A stretch of DNA of 64,000 bases from Syntrophaceae bacterium UBA2251 (GTDB taxonomy: Bacteria > Desulfobacterota > Syntrophia > Syntrophales > UBA2251): contig DDXV01000048.1 of the NCBI GenBank assembly GCA_002347815.1, positions 1-64,000 of the forward strand. The letters are read 5' to 3'. Under the pieces are notes generated by a model. The model saw only the letters and a program-made list of their open reading frames with translations, did not search any database and was not told where the DNA came from. This document shows positions 39,184 through 49,449 of this stretch, one piece after another. Position 1 is the stretch's first letter. Each line of letters starts with the position of its first letter. The position numbers and the translations under genes are program-made.

Positions 39184-40770
39184 ATGTCGGAATGGGCGGG
39201 TGATGCGCTCTCACAGGCCGTGCGCGAGGGCTACCGGGCCGGGCGCGAGGATGAAACCCTGGAACCTCTCGTCCTGATCGATGGACGGGGAAATCCCATC
39301 GGACGCTTCAGGAGCGGCGACGCCGTCATCTTCTACAACATCCGGGGGGAGCGGGAGATCGAACTGACGCGCAGTCTCACCGAACCCGGTTTTTCGGAAT
39401 TCCCCGTTCACCCGGACCTCGCGCTCCACTTCGCCACGATGATCCGCTACCGGGAGGACCTGAAGGCGGAGGTCGCCTTTCCGCCGGACGCGGTCGTCGC
39501 CGACACCCTGAGCGAAACCATCGCCCGCCACGGCTTGAAGCAGATCAAGATCACGGAGGCGGAAAAGGCGGTGCACGTCGGCTTTTTCCTGAACGGGAAA
39601 AGGGACGAACCCTTCGACGGGGAAGTGCGTCGTATCGTCGCGACCCGCAAGGATGTCGCCCTCTTCGACGAGGCCCCGGAAATGTCGATCGCGGCGGTCG
39701 CCGAGGCGGTCCTGGACGCGATCCGGGATGACGCGTATGCCTTCATTTTCGCCAATTTCCCGAATGTGGACGTCGTCGGGCACATCGAGAACGAGGCGGC
39801 CATCCTGCGGGCCGTCGAGGCGGTGGACCGGAATCTGGGCCGGGTTGTCGAGGCCGCGACCCGGGCGGGCCTGACGGTGGTCGTCAGCGCCGACCACGGC
39901 ACCGTGGAAAAATGGCTCTATCCCGACGGGACGATCGACACCGGCCACACGGACAGCCCGGTGCCTTTTCTCCTCCTCGATCCCGACGGTCCGGCGTCCC
40001 TGCGTCCGTCGGGCGAACTCACGGACATCGCGCCCACGGTCCTCGAGCGAATGGGTCTTCCCGTGCCCGCGGCCATGACGGGCCGATCGCTGCTGGCGGG
40101 CCCCCGCTCAGGGCAGAAGCCGGCGCGCCGGCTTCTGCTTCTCGTCCTCGACGGCTGGGGCCATGCCGCACCCGGCCCCGGCAATCTCATCTCTTGCGCG
40201 CAAACGCCGCACATGGACCGGCTCTGGCAAACCGCTCCCCATGCCCTGCTCGCCGCCGCCGGGGAAGACGTGGGGCTCCCGGAGGGAACCGTGGGCAACT
40301 CCGAGGCCGGGCACCTCCACATCGGCGCCGGCCGTCGCATCTATGCCGACCGCGTCAAGATCGACCGGGCGATCGCCGACGGATCGTTCTTCTCGAACCC
40401 GGCCTTCCTCGGCGCCATCCGGGCGGCCAGGGACGCGGGAACCGCGCTTCACCTGATGGGCATCGTCTCCTTCTTCAGCTCCCACGGGTCGCTCCGGCAC
40501 CTCTTCGCCCTGATGGACCTCGCCCGCCGGGAGGGCGTCCGGGACGTCTTCATCCACGCCATGCTCGGCCGGCGCGGAGAGAAGCCGGAAAGCGGCGCGA
40601 ATTACATCCGGGAGATTGAAACGAAGTGCCTCGCCGACGGCCTCGGCCGGGTCGTCTCCGTCATCGGCCGGTACTGGTCGATGGACCGCGAGGAAAACTG
40701 GGACCGCATCGAGAAAACCTATCGCATGCTCGTCTACGGGGAAGGCGCTCCCGTAGCGGAAAAGGGATGA
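39184..40770 (+). CDS. gpmI: Circularly permuted cofactor-independent phosphoglycerate mutase
   Basis: The 528-residue protein carries all parts of iPGM, which interconverts 3- and 2-phosphoglycerate, but in swapped order. Residues 46-305 match the canonical C-terminal half: FYNIRGER (R54, R57), TEAEKAVHV (K128), NFPNVDVVGH (D196, H200), SADHG (D237, H238), TGHTDSPVPF (H255). A short linker joins residue about 310 to the canonical N-terminal half: LLVLDGWG (D323), VGNSEAGHLHIGAGR (S373), SSHGSLRH (H434), GRYWSMDRE (R496, R502). Each motif occurs once, so it is not a duplication. The canonical DGRD motif reads LGRRG, losing one Asp. GGAGG precedes ATG by 9 nt. A macrodomain gene follows after 3 nt. 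Confidence 0.9.
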   Translation: MSEWAGDALSQAVREGYRAGREDETLEPLVLIDGRGNPIGRFRSGDAVIFYNIRGEREIELTRSLTEPGFSEFPVHPDLALHFATMIRYREDLKAEVAFPPDAVVADTLSETIARHGLKQIKITEAEKAVHVGFFLNGKRDEPFDGEVRRIVATRKDVALFDEAPEMSIAAVAEAVLDAIRDDAYAFIFANFPNVDVVGHIENEAAILRAVEAVDRNLGRVVEAATRAGLTVVVSADHGTVEKWLYPDGTIDTGHTDSPVPFLLLDPDGPASLRPSGELTDIAPTVLERMGLPVPAAMTGRSLLAGPRSGQKPARRLLLLVLDGWGHAAPGPGNLISCAQTPHMDRLWQTAPHALLAAAGEDVGLPEGTVGNSEAGHLHIGAGRRIYADRVKIDRAIADGSFFSNPAFLGAIRAARDAGTALHLMGIVSFFSSHGSLRHLFALMDLARREGVRDVFIHAMLGRRGEKPESGANYIREIETKCLADGLGRVVSVIGRYWSMDREENWDRIEKTYRMLVYGEGAPVAEKG

Positions 40771-40773
40771 GCC

Positions 40774-41304
40774 ATGGAAGCGACCCTCCACAAATCCGTC
40801 CTCGCGCTGGTTGAAGGCGACATCACGGAGCAGGAAACGGACGCCATCGTCAATGCCGCGAACGAACGTCTGGCGGGAGGCGCCGGGGTCGACGGCGCCA
40901 TCCACCGCGCCGGCGGACCGGCCATCATGGCGGAGTGCCGGCAGATCGGCGGCTGCCGCACAGGTCAGGCCGTCATCACGACCGGCGGGGACCTCAAGGC
41001 GAGGTACGTCATCCACACCGTCGGCCCCGTCTACCGCGGGGGAACGCGGGGCGAAGCGGAGCTGCTCAAGAGCGCCTATCTGGAAAGCCTGAAGCTGGCC
41101 TCGAAAAAAGGCCTGAAGAGCATCGCCTTTCCCGCCATCAGCCTGGGGATCTACGGCTATCCCCCGGCGGAAGGGGCGCGGATCGCCCTGAAGACGGCGA
41201 TCGATTACTTGAGGGCCCACGACGACATCGCGCGGGTCCACTTCGTACTCTTCGGCCGGGACATGTTCGACCTCTTCGAGCGGGAACTGCGCCTGCTCCT
41301 GTAG
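40774..41304 (+). CDS. Macrodomain protein (ADP-ribose deacylase, YmdB/MacroD-like)
   Basis: Macrodomains bind ADP-ribose; this subgroup removes ADP-ribose from proteins or deacetylates O-acetyl-ADP-ribose. The 176-residue protein has the typical order: VEGDITEQETDAIVNAANER, GGAGVDGAIHRAGG, ITTGGDLKARYVIHTVGP, and IAFPAISLGIYGYPPAEGAR with the conserved Gly loop. Start ATG lies 3 nt after the permuted mutase stop, so the two genes are probably translationally coupled; no link in function is known. Confidence 0.93.
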   Translation: MEATLHKSVLALVEGDITEQETDAIVNAANERLAGGAGVDGAIHRAGGPAIMAECRQIGGCRTGQAVITTGGDLKARYVIHTVGPVYRGGTRGEAELLKSAYLESLKLASKKGLKSIAFPAISLGIYGYPPAEGARIALKTAIDYLRAHDDIARVHFVLFGRDMFDLFERELRLLL

Positions 41305-41329
41305 CGCACGGCCCCGGCCGCACGGCCGC

Positions 41330-42893
<1,564 letters not shown>

Positions 42894-43044
42894 CTTTCTG
42901 TCGCGATGGCCATCCAACCCTGAATCATCCTGAAGGGGGGGTGCCCGTCATGCCGGAAGGTCAAGTCGGCGGGAGCGGGGAAAGATACGCCGGCTGCAAG
43001 CGTGAGGCCGTTGTCAGCGAACTATTTGGAAGGGAGTGGATATC

Positions 43045-43374
43045 ATGAACAAAAAATTATACGTGGGCAATCTGACCCACAATGTCACCGAGGACGATCT
43101 CAAGGCGAACTTTTCCCAGTGCGGGAATATCGCCTCCGTGAACATCATCCGTGACAAGTTCTCCGGACAGTCCAAAGGGTTCGGATTCGTCGAAATGGAA
43201 ACCGAGGAGGCCGCCCAGGAAGCGATCAAGAAATTCAGCGGCGGTCAGTTGGACGGAAACACGATCGTGGTCAACGAAGCCAAACCCAAGAAGGATACGG
43301 GGGGCAGCGGACCCCGTCGCTTCGGCAGCGGGGGCGGCGGGGGTGGCTATCGCGGAGGCGGCCGTCGCTATTGA
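43045..43374 (+). CDS. RRM-type RNA-binding protein with glycine-rich tail
   Basis: The 109-residue protein has a single RNA recognition motif with RNP2 (LYVGNL, residues 5-10) and RNP1 (KGFGFVEM, about 44-51), and a C-terminal GGGGGGYRGGGRRY tail. It is the RNA-binding type found in cyanobacteria and deltaproteobacteria and thought to act in cold or stress responses. ATG 43045 is preferred over 43036 because AAGGGAG lies 8 nt upstream. It is monocistronic with a terminator at 43404 and a structured leader. Confidence 0.93.
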   Translation: MNKKLYVGNLTHNVTEDDLKANFSQCGNIASVNIIRDKFSGQSKGFGFVEMETEEAAQEAIKKFSGGQLDGNTIVVNEAKPKKDTGGSGPRRFGSGGGGGGYRGGGRRY

Positions 43375-43403
43375 GACGGTTTCCGTCGGGTCGGACATTC
43401 AGA

Positions 43404-43440
43404 AACCGGGGAGCGCGGTCCTGCGTCCCCGGTTTTTTTT
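43404..43440 (+). terminator. Intrinsic terminator of the RRM gene
   Basis: AACCGGGG / CCCCGGTT (43404-43411 and 43427-43434) is followed by a run of T through 43440. Strong canonical terminator. Confidence 0.9.
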
Positions 43441-43457
43441 GCCCGTCGCGAAGCCGT

Positions 43458-44660
43458 CTACCCGTTCAGAAAACAGCCGTTCGCGTAAATCACGACCTTC
43501 TCTCCCGAGGTCAGGTGGGCCGTCACGGTCTTGTCCTCCGTGTTGACGAGATCCCAGTGCAGGGCTGAATCGTTGAACCCCAGTTCCGCTTTCTTCTCCT
43601 GCGTCAGGGCCGCCGGATCGCCACGATAGGTGTCCGAGTAGGAGGCCCCGACCGCGATATGGCAATTGCCGTATCTCCCGCCGTGGTTTTCATCAAACAG
43701 GGTCTCGGCCATGAACCGGTCGATCCGGGAAAAGCGCCGGTCCGTCAGGGAAAACTCGCCGAGCCGGCTGGCGCCCCGGTCGATGGCCAGCTGCTTCTTG
43801 ACGAAGGCCTCGCCTGCGGCGGCCTGGATCTTCACGACGGATCCCCGGCGGAACGTCAGGCGCACCCCTTCCACATAGTTGCCGCTCCGGAAGGAAGGCT
43901 GATTCGCGTAATACGTCCCTTCGGTCCCGCGCCAGTCGGGCGACAGGAAGACCTCGAAGCTGGGGATGTTGTGGCCGGAGACACCCGCCCATTTCCGCTG
44001 CGCGCCGGGGGTGACGGTCAGGTCGATGTTCCTGCCTTCGACATGGAAGGCCTTCACCGGCAGGGCGTTCAGCCACTGCTTGATCTCTTGCATGCCCCGG
44101 AAGATCCGCTCCCACTCCGCCACGGGCGCCTCCCGGTCCAGGTAGCAGGCCCGGATGAGCTGGGCTTCGTAGGTCTTCAGCGTGGTTCGGGCCTGGCGGG
44201 CCAGCTCCGCCGTGGGCAGGATGCAGAGGGTCCAGCCGTACAGCCCCCGCTCCTCCCGCCGGTCCAGGATGTCGCGCAGGGGCTTTCTCGAAACGAGGAC
44301 CTTTCCGATCCGCGCCGGATCGACGTCCTTGAGGTGGGTCACGGAATCCGGCGCCCGGAGGAAAATCCGGCCGTGGATGTTTTCGTAAAGTTCACGATCG
44401 CCCGGTGCGAGGAAGGTCAACTGTCGCGCGCCGGCGTACGTATAGAAGCCCCGCTCCATTTTCACCGTGAGTCCGGCCCGCTGGACCGGATTCATCCCCC
44501 GCGCCAGGATTTTTGCATGCAGAATCTCCGCGAGTCTCACGGCGGCGGGGTCGTACTGCACGAGGACAATGTCCTGTTTCCGGAAACGGCCCTTCCGGGC
44601 GGTCTTCAGCCCCCAGAGGAGCACCTCCGCGTAGCGATCCAGTTGCACATCCGTCAGCAT
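43458..44660 (-). CDS. M29-family metallo-aminopeptidase
   Basis: The 400-residue protein starts at ATG 44660 (GGGGGAGG upstream; longer frames are shadow sequence). It fits the thermophilic aminopeptidase (AmpS/M29) family, which removes N-terminal residues with a two-metal site. Visible landmarks are LVQYDPAAVRLAEILHAKI near the N-terminus, FHVEGRNIDLTV, SGHNIPSFEVFLSPDWRGTE, RLGEFSLTD and DENHGGRYGNCHIAVGASY with Glu/His ligands, and DSALHWDLV with the final His/Asp ligands. Probably cytoplasmic. Confidence 0.9.
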   Translation of the reverse strand: MLTDVQLDRYAEVLLWGLKTARKGRFRKQDIVLVQYDPAAVRLAEILHAKILARGMNPVQRAGLTVKMERGFYTYAGARQLTFLAPGDRELYENIHGRIFLRAPDSVTHLKDVDPARIGKVLVSRKPLRDILDRREERGLYGWTLCILPTAELARQARTTLKTYEAQLIRACYLDREAPVAEWERIFRGMQEIKQWLNALPVKAFHVEGRNIDLTVTPGAQRKWAGVSGHNIPSFEVFLSPDWRGTEGTYYANQPSFRSGNYVEGVRLTFRRGSVVKIQAAAGEAFVKKQLAIDRGASRLGEFSLTDRRFSRIDRFMAETLFDENHGGRYGNCHIAVGASYSDTYRGDPAALTQEKKAELGFNDSALHWDLVNTEDKTVTAHLTSGEKVVIYANGCFLNG

Positions 44661-44899
44661 CGTTTCCTCCCCCTTCCGGCAGCTGCCGTTCCCCGGTCGC
44701 GTCGTTCCGGTCCGCACCCGGGCGTGCGGCCCCGCTGCGCCGGGATTGCGGACCTGTATATACCATCCGCTCCCCGATGAAAAGACGAAATGCGATTTGC
44801 GGAATGGAGTATCCCGCGTCTCCCCCGACGGGAGGGGGTTTGACAATCGGCCGATCGTCGTTAACTTAACCGCCGACGGAAACGGGAGGGAAAGCGACC
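44661..44899. other. Divergent intergenic region between aminopeptidase and msrAB
   Basis: This 239-base stretch holds the msrAB promoter (44840-44867). A TATATA element around 44757-44763 may serve the aminopeptidase gene, but I could not pair it with a clear -35 box. Nothing else is seen. Confidence 0.4.
44840..44867 (+). promoter_or_regulatory. Possible msrAB promoter
   Basis: -35 TTGACA (44840-44845) with a TAACTT -10-like box (44862-44867) at 16 bp; the -10 match is weak (3/6). It lies about 30 nt upstream of the start codon. Confidence 0.4.
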
Positions 44900-45991
44900 A
44901 TGAAACAGATCCTGATCCTGGCGACGATCGCCTGCTTGATGCTCCCGGGGTGCGACAAGGGGCCCATTCAATCCACGGAGGTGAACCCGATGGGGAAAAC
45001 GGATACCCTCATCCGGCCGGCCACGTTTGCCGGCGGCTGTTTCTGGTGTGTGCAGGCGGACTTCAGGAAGGCGCCCGGGGTCGTGAAGGTCGTCTCCGGC
45101 TATACGGGGGGCGAGGGGGAAAACCCCACTTACGAAACCTACGCGGAAACCGGGCATGTCGAGGCCGTTCAGGTCTGGTACGACCCCGCGCGGACCTCCT
45201 ACGAGCGCCTGCTCGACGTGTTCTGGCGGCACATCGATCCCACGGACCCCTCGGGACAGTTCGCGGACCGCGGGCCCCATTACCGGAGCGTCATCTTTTA
45301 CCACGACGCGGAGCAGCGGCAGGCGGCGGAACGGTCCCGGGCGGCCCTGGGGCAATCCGGGCGTTTCTCCCGGCCGATTGCCACGGAGATCCTCGCCTTC
45401 ACCCGCTTCTACGAGGCGGAAGCGTACCACCAGGACTACGACCGGAAAACCCCCCTCCGCTACAAGGCCTATCGCTACGGATCGGGACGGGAACGGTTTC
45501 TGGAAGAGACCTGGAAAACGGACGCCGCTTCTGAGACACCGCCGGAGACGCCTGACGCCAGACCCGACGAGGCGACCCTGCGGAAACGATTGACGGCGCT
45601 CCAGTACCGGGTCACCCAGGAGGAGGGCGCCGAACCGGCCTTTCAGAATGCGTACTGGGACAACAAGCGGGAGGGGATCTACGTGGACGTCGTTTCCGGA
45701 GAACCCCTCTTCAGTTCCCGGGACAAGTACGATTCCGGCACGGGCTGGCCCAGCTTCACCCGACCCATCGCGCCCGGCCGGCTCGTCGAAAAGGAGGACC
45801 GGGGCGCGTTCATGCGGCGCACCGAGGTCAGGAGCCGGCGGGCGGACTCCCACCTCGGCCATGTCTTCCCGGACGGGCCGAAGCCCACCGGTCTGCGGTA
45901 CTGCATGAACTCGGCCGCGCTGAGATTCATCCCGAAGGAGGACCTGGACAAAGAGGGCTACGGCGACTACCGGAAGCTGTTCGAACCGTGA
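44900..45991 (+). CDS. msrAB: Lipoprotein MsrA-MsrB methionine sulfoxide reductase fusion
   Basis: The 363-residue protein has a lipoprotein signal (CLMLPGC, Cys 18). The MsrA domain (about 40-195) has the catalytic GGCFWC and GYTGG, with a YHQDYD tail. The MsrB domain (about 220-355) has [14 protein letters not shown], the [11 protein letters not shown] strand and [11 protein letters not shown] with its active-site Cys. The CxxC zinc sites of MsrB seem absent. It repairs oxidised methionine (S and R forms) in envelope proteins. The combination of lipid anchor and fusion fits a periplasmic repair role. Confidence 0.95.
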   Translation: MKQILILATIACLMLPGCDKGPIQSTEVNPMGKTDTLIRPATFAGGCFWCVQADFRKAPGVVKVVSGYTGGEGENPTYETYAETGHVEAVQVWYDPARTSYERLLDVFWRHIDPTDPSGQFADRGPHYRSVIFYHDAEQRQAAERSRAALGQSGRFSRPIATEILAFTRFYEAEAYHQDYDRKTPLRYKAYRYGSGRERFLEETWKTDAASETPPETPDARPDEATLRKRLTALQYRVTQEEGAEPAFQNAYWDNKREGIYVDVVSGEPLFSSRDKYDSGTGWPSFTRPIAPGRLVEKEDRGAFMRRTEVRSRRADSHLGHVFPDGPKPTGLRYCMNSAALRFIPKEDLDKEGYGDYRKLFEP

Positions 45992-46073
45992 GCCGGACGA
46001 TCCCCTGCCCGGACGGATCGGGATCGCGACCCTGACGGGTCCGGATTTTCCGGTTGCGCAAAGGTCCCGATCT

Positions 46074-46586
46074 GTGCCAGTAAAGCCCATGCGCAAGAGA
46101 ACCCGCCCCGGAAAGCTGCAGCGGCTCGGCGACGTCCTCGAAAAGGTTTTGAAGAAACAGGCCGTCCCCCTGCCCTCTCGGGACCAGGAGCTGATCACGG
46201 CCTGGCGAAAGGCCGTCGGCCAGCAGGTCGCCGCCCAGACCTTTCCCGACCGCCTGCGTCGCGAAACCCTCTATGTCCGGGTCTCGACCTCGGTCTGGAT
46301 GCACCAGCTCCAGTTCATGAAGCAGGACATCCTCCCCCGGATCAACGCCCTCCTGAACCACCGGGAGGTCAAGTCCCTCCACTTCACGCTCGGCGAGATC
46401 CCGCCCATCCCGGCGTCCCCCGGGGATGCGCCGGCGGACGGGCCGGTCCGTCTCAAGGCCCGGGACCGGAAAATGATCGAGGAAAGCACCGCCCGGCTCC
46501 GGGACCCGGAGCTCCGGGAAATCTTCCGGCGGGTGATGGTCAAGGAGATCAGCCGGCGCCGTCTGAAAGAGTCGCAAGATCGCTGA
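46074..46586 (+). CDS. DUF721 / DciA-like protein
   Basis: The 170-residue protein has a DUF721 domain (about 15-100: LGDVLEKVLKKQAVPLPS, ITAWRKAVGQQVAAQTFPDR, LYVRVSTSVWMHQLQFMKQD, INALL). DciA relatives load the replicative helicase in bacteria without DnaC/DnaI. The remaining 70 residues are basic and helical. The start chosen is GTG 46074 (AAAGG about 9 nt upstream); an ATG at 46089 is possible. Its 3' end overlaps the convergent methyltransferase by 38 bp. Confidence 0.8.
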   Translation: MPVKPMRKRTRPGKLQRLGDVLEKVLKKQAVPLPSRDQELITAWRKAVGQQVAAQTFPDRLRRETLYVRVSTSVWMHQLQFMKQDILPRINALLNHREVKSLHFTLGEIPPIPASPGDAPADGPVRLKARDRKMIEESTARLRDPELREIFRRVMVKEISRRRLKESQDR

Positions 46587-47367
46587 AAATCGCCTCGACC
46601 GCGGCCGTGTAACGCCCGTCATCGCCGTAGAGAACGAGCGGAGGCAGAAGCTTCATCTCCTCCCCGCCCGCCTTGATCCCCTCCACCAGGACGAATTCTC
46701 CTTCGGACGCCGCATGGGAATAAACCGGGAGCAGGCGCTTGGGCTCCAGACGGGCCGCCCGCATCCGCACCATCAGCTCCGCCGCGCGGGAGGCCGGATA
46801 GATCAGGCTGACGAACCCTTTCGCCTTCAGGGCAAAGGCCGCCGCCCTCAGAAAGTCCTCGAGGGTTCCCAGAATCTCGTGCCGGGACCGGGCCCGCTGG
46901 GGATCGTCGTTGATCCGTCCGGCGTCGAGGCGCCGGTACGGGGGGTTGAAGACGACCGCATCGCAGGCGCGCTCCGGAATCGCGCCGGCGGGCTGACGGA
47001 CGTCTCCGCACCGGATTTCAACGCGGCCGTCGAGATCGTTCGCCAGCACGTTGCGCCGGGCGAGATCCGCCAGCTCCGGCTGGATCTCGATCCCGACGAC
47101 CTGCGCGCCCCGCCACCGGCGCGCCAGCAGGACGGCGATCACGCCGCTGCCCGTGCCCAGATCCAGGACGGAGGCGCGGTCTTTCAGACGGACGAAATGG
47201 GCCAGGAGCAGGGCGTCGATGGAAAACCGGTAGCCTTTCTCCGGCTGCTGGATCCGGAACCGGCCGTCGAGGAGGATGTCGAGGGTTTCCCCCGCCTTCA
47301 ACAAGGGTTCCATGTTCGCTTGCGCCGCGACCTTCCGCCCCGTGCCCCTCCCCCCTTGCCCTTCCAC
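46549..47367 (-). CDS. tRNA1(Val) (adenine-37 N6)-methyltransferase-like protein
   Basis: The 272-residue class I methyltransferase has the SAM loop VLDLGTGSGVIAVLLA, IEIQPELADLARRN, and the NPPY catalytic motif in AVVFNPPYRR, which marks N6-adenine or glutamine methyltransferases; YrbA/TrmN6-type proteins share the ETLDILLDGRFRIQQPEKGYRF start. GTG 47367 is preferred because GGGAGGG lies 4 nt upstream, although ATG 47313 is nearer to the conserved start. The target could also be another RNA or protein. Confidence 0.82.
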   Translation of the reverse strand: MEGQGGRGTGRKVAAQANMEPLLKAGETLDILLDGRFRIQQPEKGYRFSIDALLLAHFVRLKDRASVLDLGTGSGVIAVLLARRWRGAQVVGIEIQPELADLARRNVLANDLDGRVEIRCGDVRQPAGAIPERACDAVVFNPPYRRLDAGRINDDPQRARSRHEILGTLEDFLRAAAFALKAKGFVSLIYPASRAAELMVRMRAARLEPKRLLPVYSHAASEGEFVLVEGIKAGGEEMKLLPPLVLYGDDGRYTAAVEAIFSDLATLSDGAG

Positions 47368-47466
47368 GGATCCCTCCCTATCCCGTGCACGTCCCGCACC
47401 CTCCGGGCCCGCATCGGCGTTTATTCGGGACGCGCGGGGAGCGGAATTTTCAAGACGCGTCCCCCT

Positions 47467-48717
47467 TCACTCCGCGTCATCGAGGCTGTGGACGAAGATC
47501 CCCGAGCGGAGCTTGGGCTCGAACCACGTCGATTTCGGGGGCATGGTCCGTCCCGCGTCGGCCACCCCCATCAATTCCTCGAGGGTGGGCGGGAAGAGGG
47601 AGAACGCGACGGCATACCCCTCGCGATCCACGCGCCGTTCCAACGCCTCCATGCCGCGGATCCCGCCGATGAAGTCGATCCGCCCGTCGGTGCGGGGATC
47701 GCCGATGCCGAGCAGGGGCCTGAGCAGGTTCTCCTGGAGGATGGACACGTCCAAGGCGGCCACCGGGTCGCCGGCGTCATAGGTTCCCGGGCGGGCGACC
47801 AGGCGGTACCAGCGACCGTCGAGATACATGCCGAATGCATGGCGCTCCCGCGGGGACTTGTCCTGGAAATCCGGGCTGACCGAAAAGTGTTCCTCGATGG
47901 CGGCGAGGAACGCCTGCGGCGTCCGCCCCTGGAGGTCCCGGACGGCCCGGTTGTAATCCATGATCCGGACCTGGTCGTGGGGAAAGAGCACCCCCAGCAT
48001 GGCGTTGTAGCCCTCCCGGCCCCGGTGTCCCGGGTTGCGCTCCCGGCGCATGCGCGCCACGGCCGCCGCCGCGGCGGCCCGGTGATGGCCGTCGGCGATG
48101 TAGAGGGCCTCCACCTGCGCGAACTCCCGCTTCAGGGCATCCACGACCCCGGCGTCGCGGATGACCCAGACGGTGTGGACGATGCCGTCGTCGGCGGTGA
48201 AATCGTACTCCGGCTCCCCCTCGGCCGTGCGGGCCAGCAGCGCGTCGACGGCCTCCCGGGCGCGATAGACGATGAAGACGGGACCCGTATGGGCGTTGAC
48301 TTCGTCGACGTGCCGGATCCGCTCGGTTTCCTTGTCCGCCCGGGTCAGTTCATGTTTGCGGATGAGACCGGCCTCGTATTCCGCCACACGGGCGCCGGCG
48401 ACGAGCCCATACTGGGGGCGGCCGTCCATCACCTGCCGGTAGAGGTAAAGGCAGGGCTCGGCCTCCTGGAAAAGAACGCCGTCGTCCAGCATCGCCTCCA
48501 GGCGCGTCCGGGCCGACGCGTAGATCCGGGCGTCGTCGACTCCCTGAAAATCCGGGACATCGACCTCCGCCTTTTCCACATGCAGAAAGCTCAAGGGGTT
48601 GGCGCGGGCGAGCCGTCCCGCCTCCTCGGCATTGAGGACGTCGTAGGGGTAAGAGGCGACGTCCTTGACAAACGGCTTCCGGGGCCGAATGGCCCGGAAG
48701 GGAACGATCACGGCCAT
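47467..48717 (-). CDS. DUF1015 family protein
   Basis: The 416-residue protein fits DUF1015, a conserved family with unassigned function common in anaerobes. It has the N-terminal VPFRAIRPRKPFVKDVASYPYDVL, LSFLHVEKAEVD and RIYASARTRLEAML, the ADGHHRAAAAAAVARM motif with its His pair, and a PPTLEELMGVADAGRTMPPKS tail. It is soluble with no signal peptide. In many genomes it lies near serine or phosphoglycerate metabolism genes; here no partner is obvious. Confidence 0.88.
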   Translation of the reverse strand: MAVIVPFRAIRPRKPFVKDVASYPYDVLNAEEAGRLARANPLSFLHVEKAEVDVPDFQGVDDARIYASARTRLEAMLDDGVLFQEAEPCLYLYRQVMDGRPQYGLVAGARVAEYEAGLIRKHELTRADKETERIRHVDEVNAHTGPVFIVYRAREAVDALLARTAEGEPEYDFTADDGIVHTVWVIRDAGVVDALKREFAQVEALYIADGHHRAAAAAAVARMRRERNPGHRGREGYNAMLGVLFPHDQVRIMDYNRAVRDLQGRTPQAFLAAIEEHFSVSPDFQDKSPRERHAFGMYLDGRWYRLVARPGTYDAGDPVAALDVSILQENLLRPLLGIGDPRTDGRIDFIGGIRGMEALERRVDREGYAVAFSLFPPTLEELMGVADAGRTMPPKSTWFEPKLRSGIFVHSLDDAE

Positions 48718-48857
48718 AATGATGCACTCCTGACGGCAAAACGTGTCCTGCAGGCGCCCCCCGGGAAAACGTGAACCCGCCCCGGCAAAGCGCTTGCATT
48801 TCCGAGTCGGCGAGTCTATGGTCTTTTCCCAAAATGGTCAAGAAAGGATTTCGAGGG

Positions 48858-49334
48858 ATGGCGACCCGCGTTTTCATCCACGGACTGGAGAGCACGAGCC
48901 AAGGCACCAAGGGGGTTTACCTCCGCACCCGCTATCCCGACATGATCGTCGAGGACTTCCTCGGGGACCTGGACGAACGGATGGCGAAACTGCGGGCGCT
49001 GCTCGCGGACCGGACGGATCTCATCCTGGTCGGCTCCAGTTACGGCGGACTGATGGCCGCCCTGTATGCCTGCGAAAACGAGGCGGCCGTCCGCCGGCTC
49101 GTCCTGCTGGCGCCGGCCCTCGATCTGGAGGCCTTCGCCCCCTGTCGCCGCTGCCGTCTGACGATCCCCGTCACGCTGTACCACGGTTCGCGGGACGACG
49201 TCGTCCCCCCCGACGCCGTACGGGCCATCGCCCTGGAGGTTTTCACCCGCCTCGACTACCGCCGGGTGGACGACGACCACCCCCTGCGCGAAACCTTCCC
49301 TACGCTGGACTGGGATACGCTGCTCCGCCCTTGA
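48858..49334 (+). CDS. Small alpha/beta hydrolase (YqiA-like esterase)
   Basis: The 158-residue protein starts at ATG 48858 (AAAGGA about 9 nt upstream). It is a short serine hydrolase: HGLESTSQGTKGVYLR oxyanion-loop region, the nucleophile elbow GSSYGG, an acidic YHGSRDDVVPP and the final DDDHPLRE histidine. YqiA-like family proteins are esterases of unknown physiological substrate. It is divergent from DUF1015. Confidence 0.85.
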   Translation: MATRVFIHGLESTSQGTKGVYLRTRYPDMIVEDFLGDLDERMAKLRALLADRTDLILVGSSYGGLMAALYACENEAAVRRLVLLAPALDLEAFAPCRRCRLTIPVTLYHGSRDDVVPPDAVRAIALEVFTRLDYRRVDDDHPLRETFPTLDWDTLLRP

Positions 49335-49342
49335 TTTATTTG

Positions 49343-49371
49343 CTTGACAAGCCTCCCCCGATCCCCTAATA
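49343..49371 (+). promoter_or_regulatory. Sigma-70-like promoter of the NIL-ferredoxin
   Basis: A perfect -35 TTGACA (49343-49348) is 17 bp from TAATAT (49366-49371), about 80 nt before the NIL-ferredoxin start codon. Confidence 0.65.
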
Positions 49372-49449
49372 TGCCGTCCTTATTAGGCAAATTGAAGACC
49401 GGCCGTGAGAGGAGACCGTGCGGCGCCCTGCCCGCCCGGAAGGACATCC

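Noticed and set aside
39184..40770. Two adjacent or frameshifted genes instead of one permuted mutase
   Set aside because: One continuous frame without stop codons carries each motif once, in an order consistent with a single chain.
42951..43048. Small ORF of 32 codons before the RRM gene
   Set aside because: No RBS, no recognisable sequence, and it overlaps the RRM start region.
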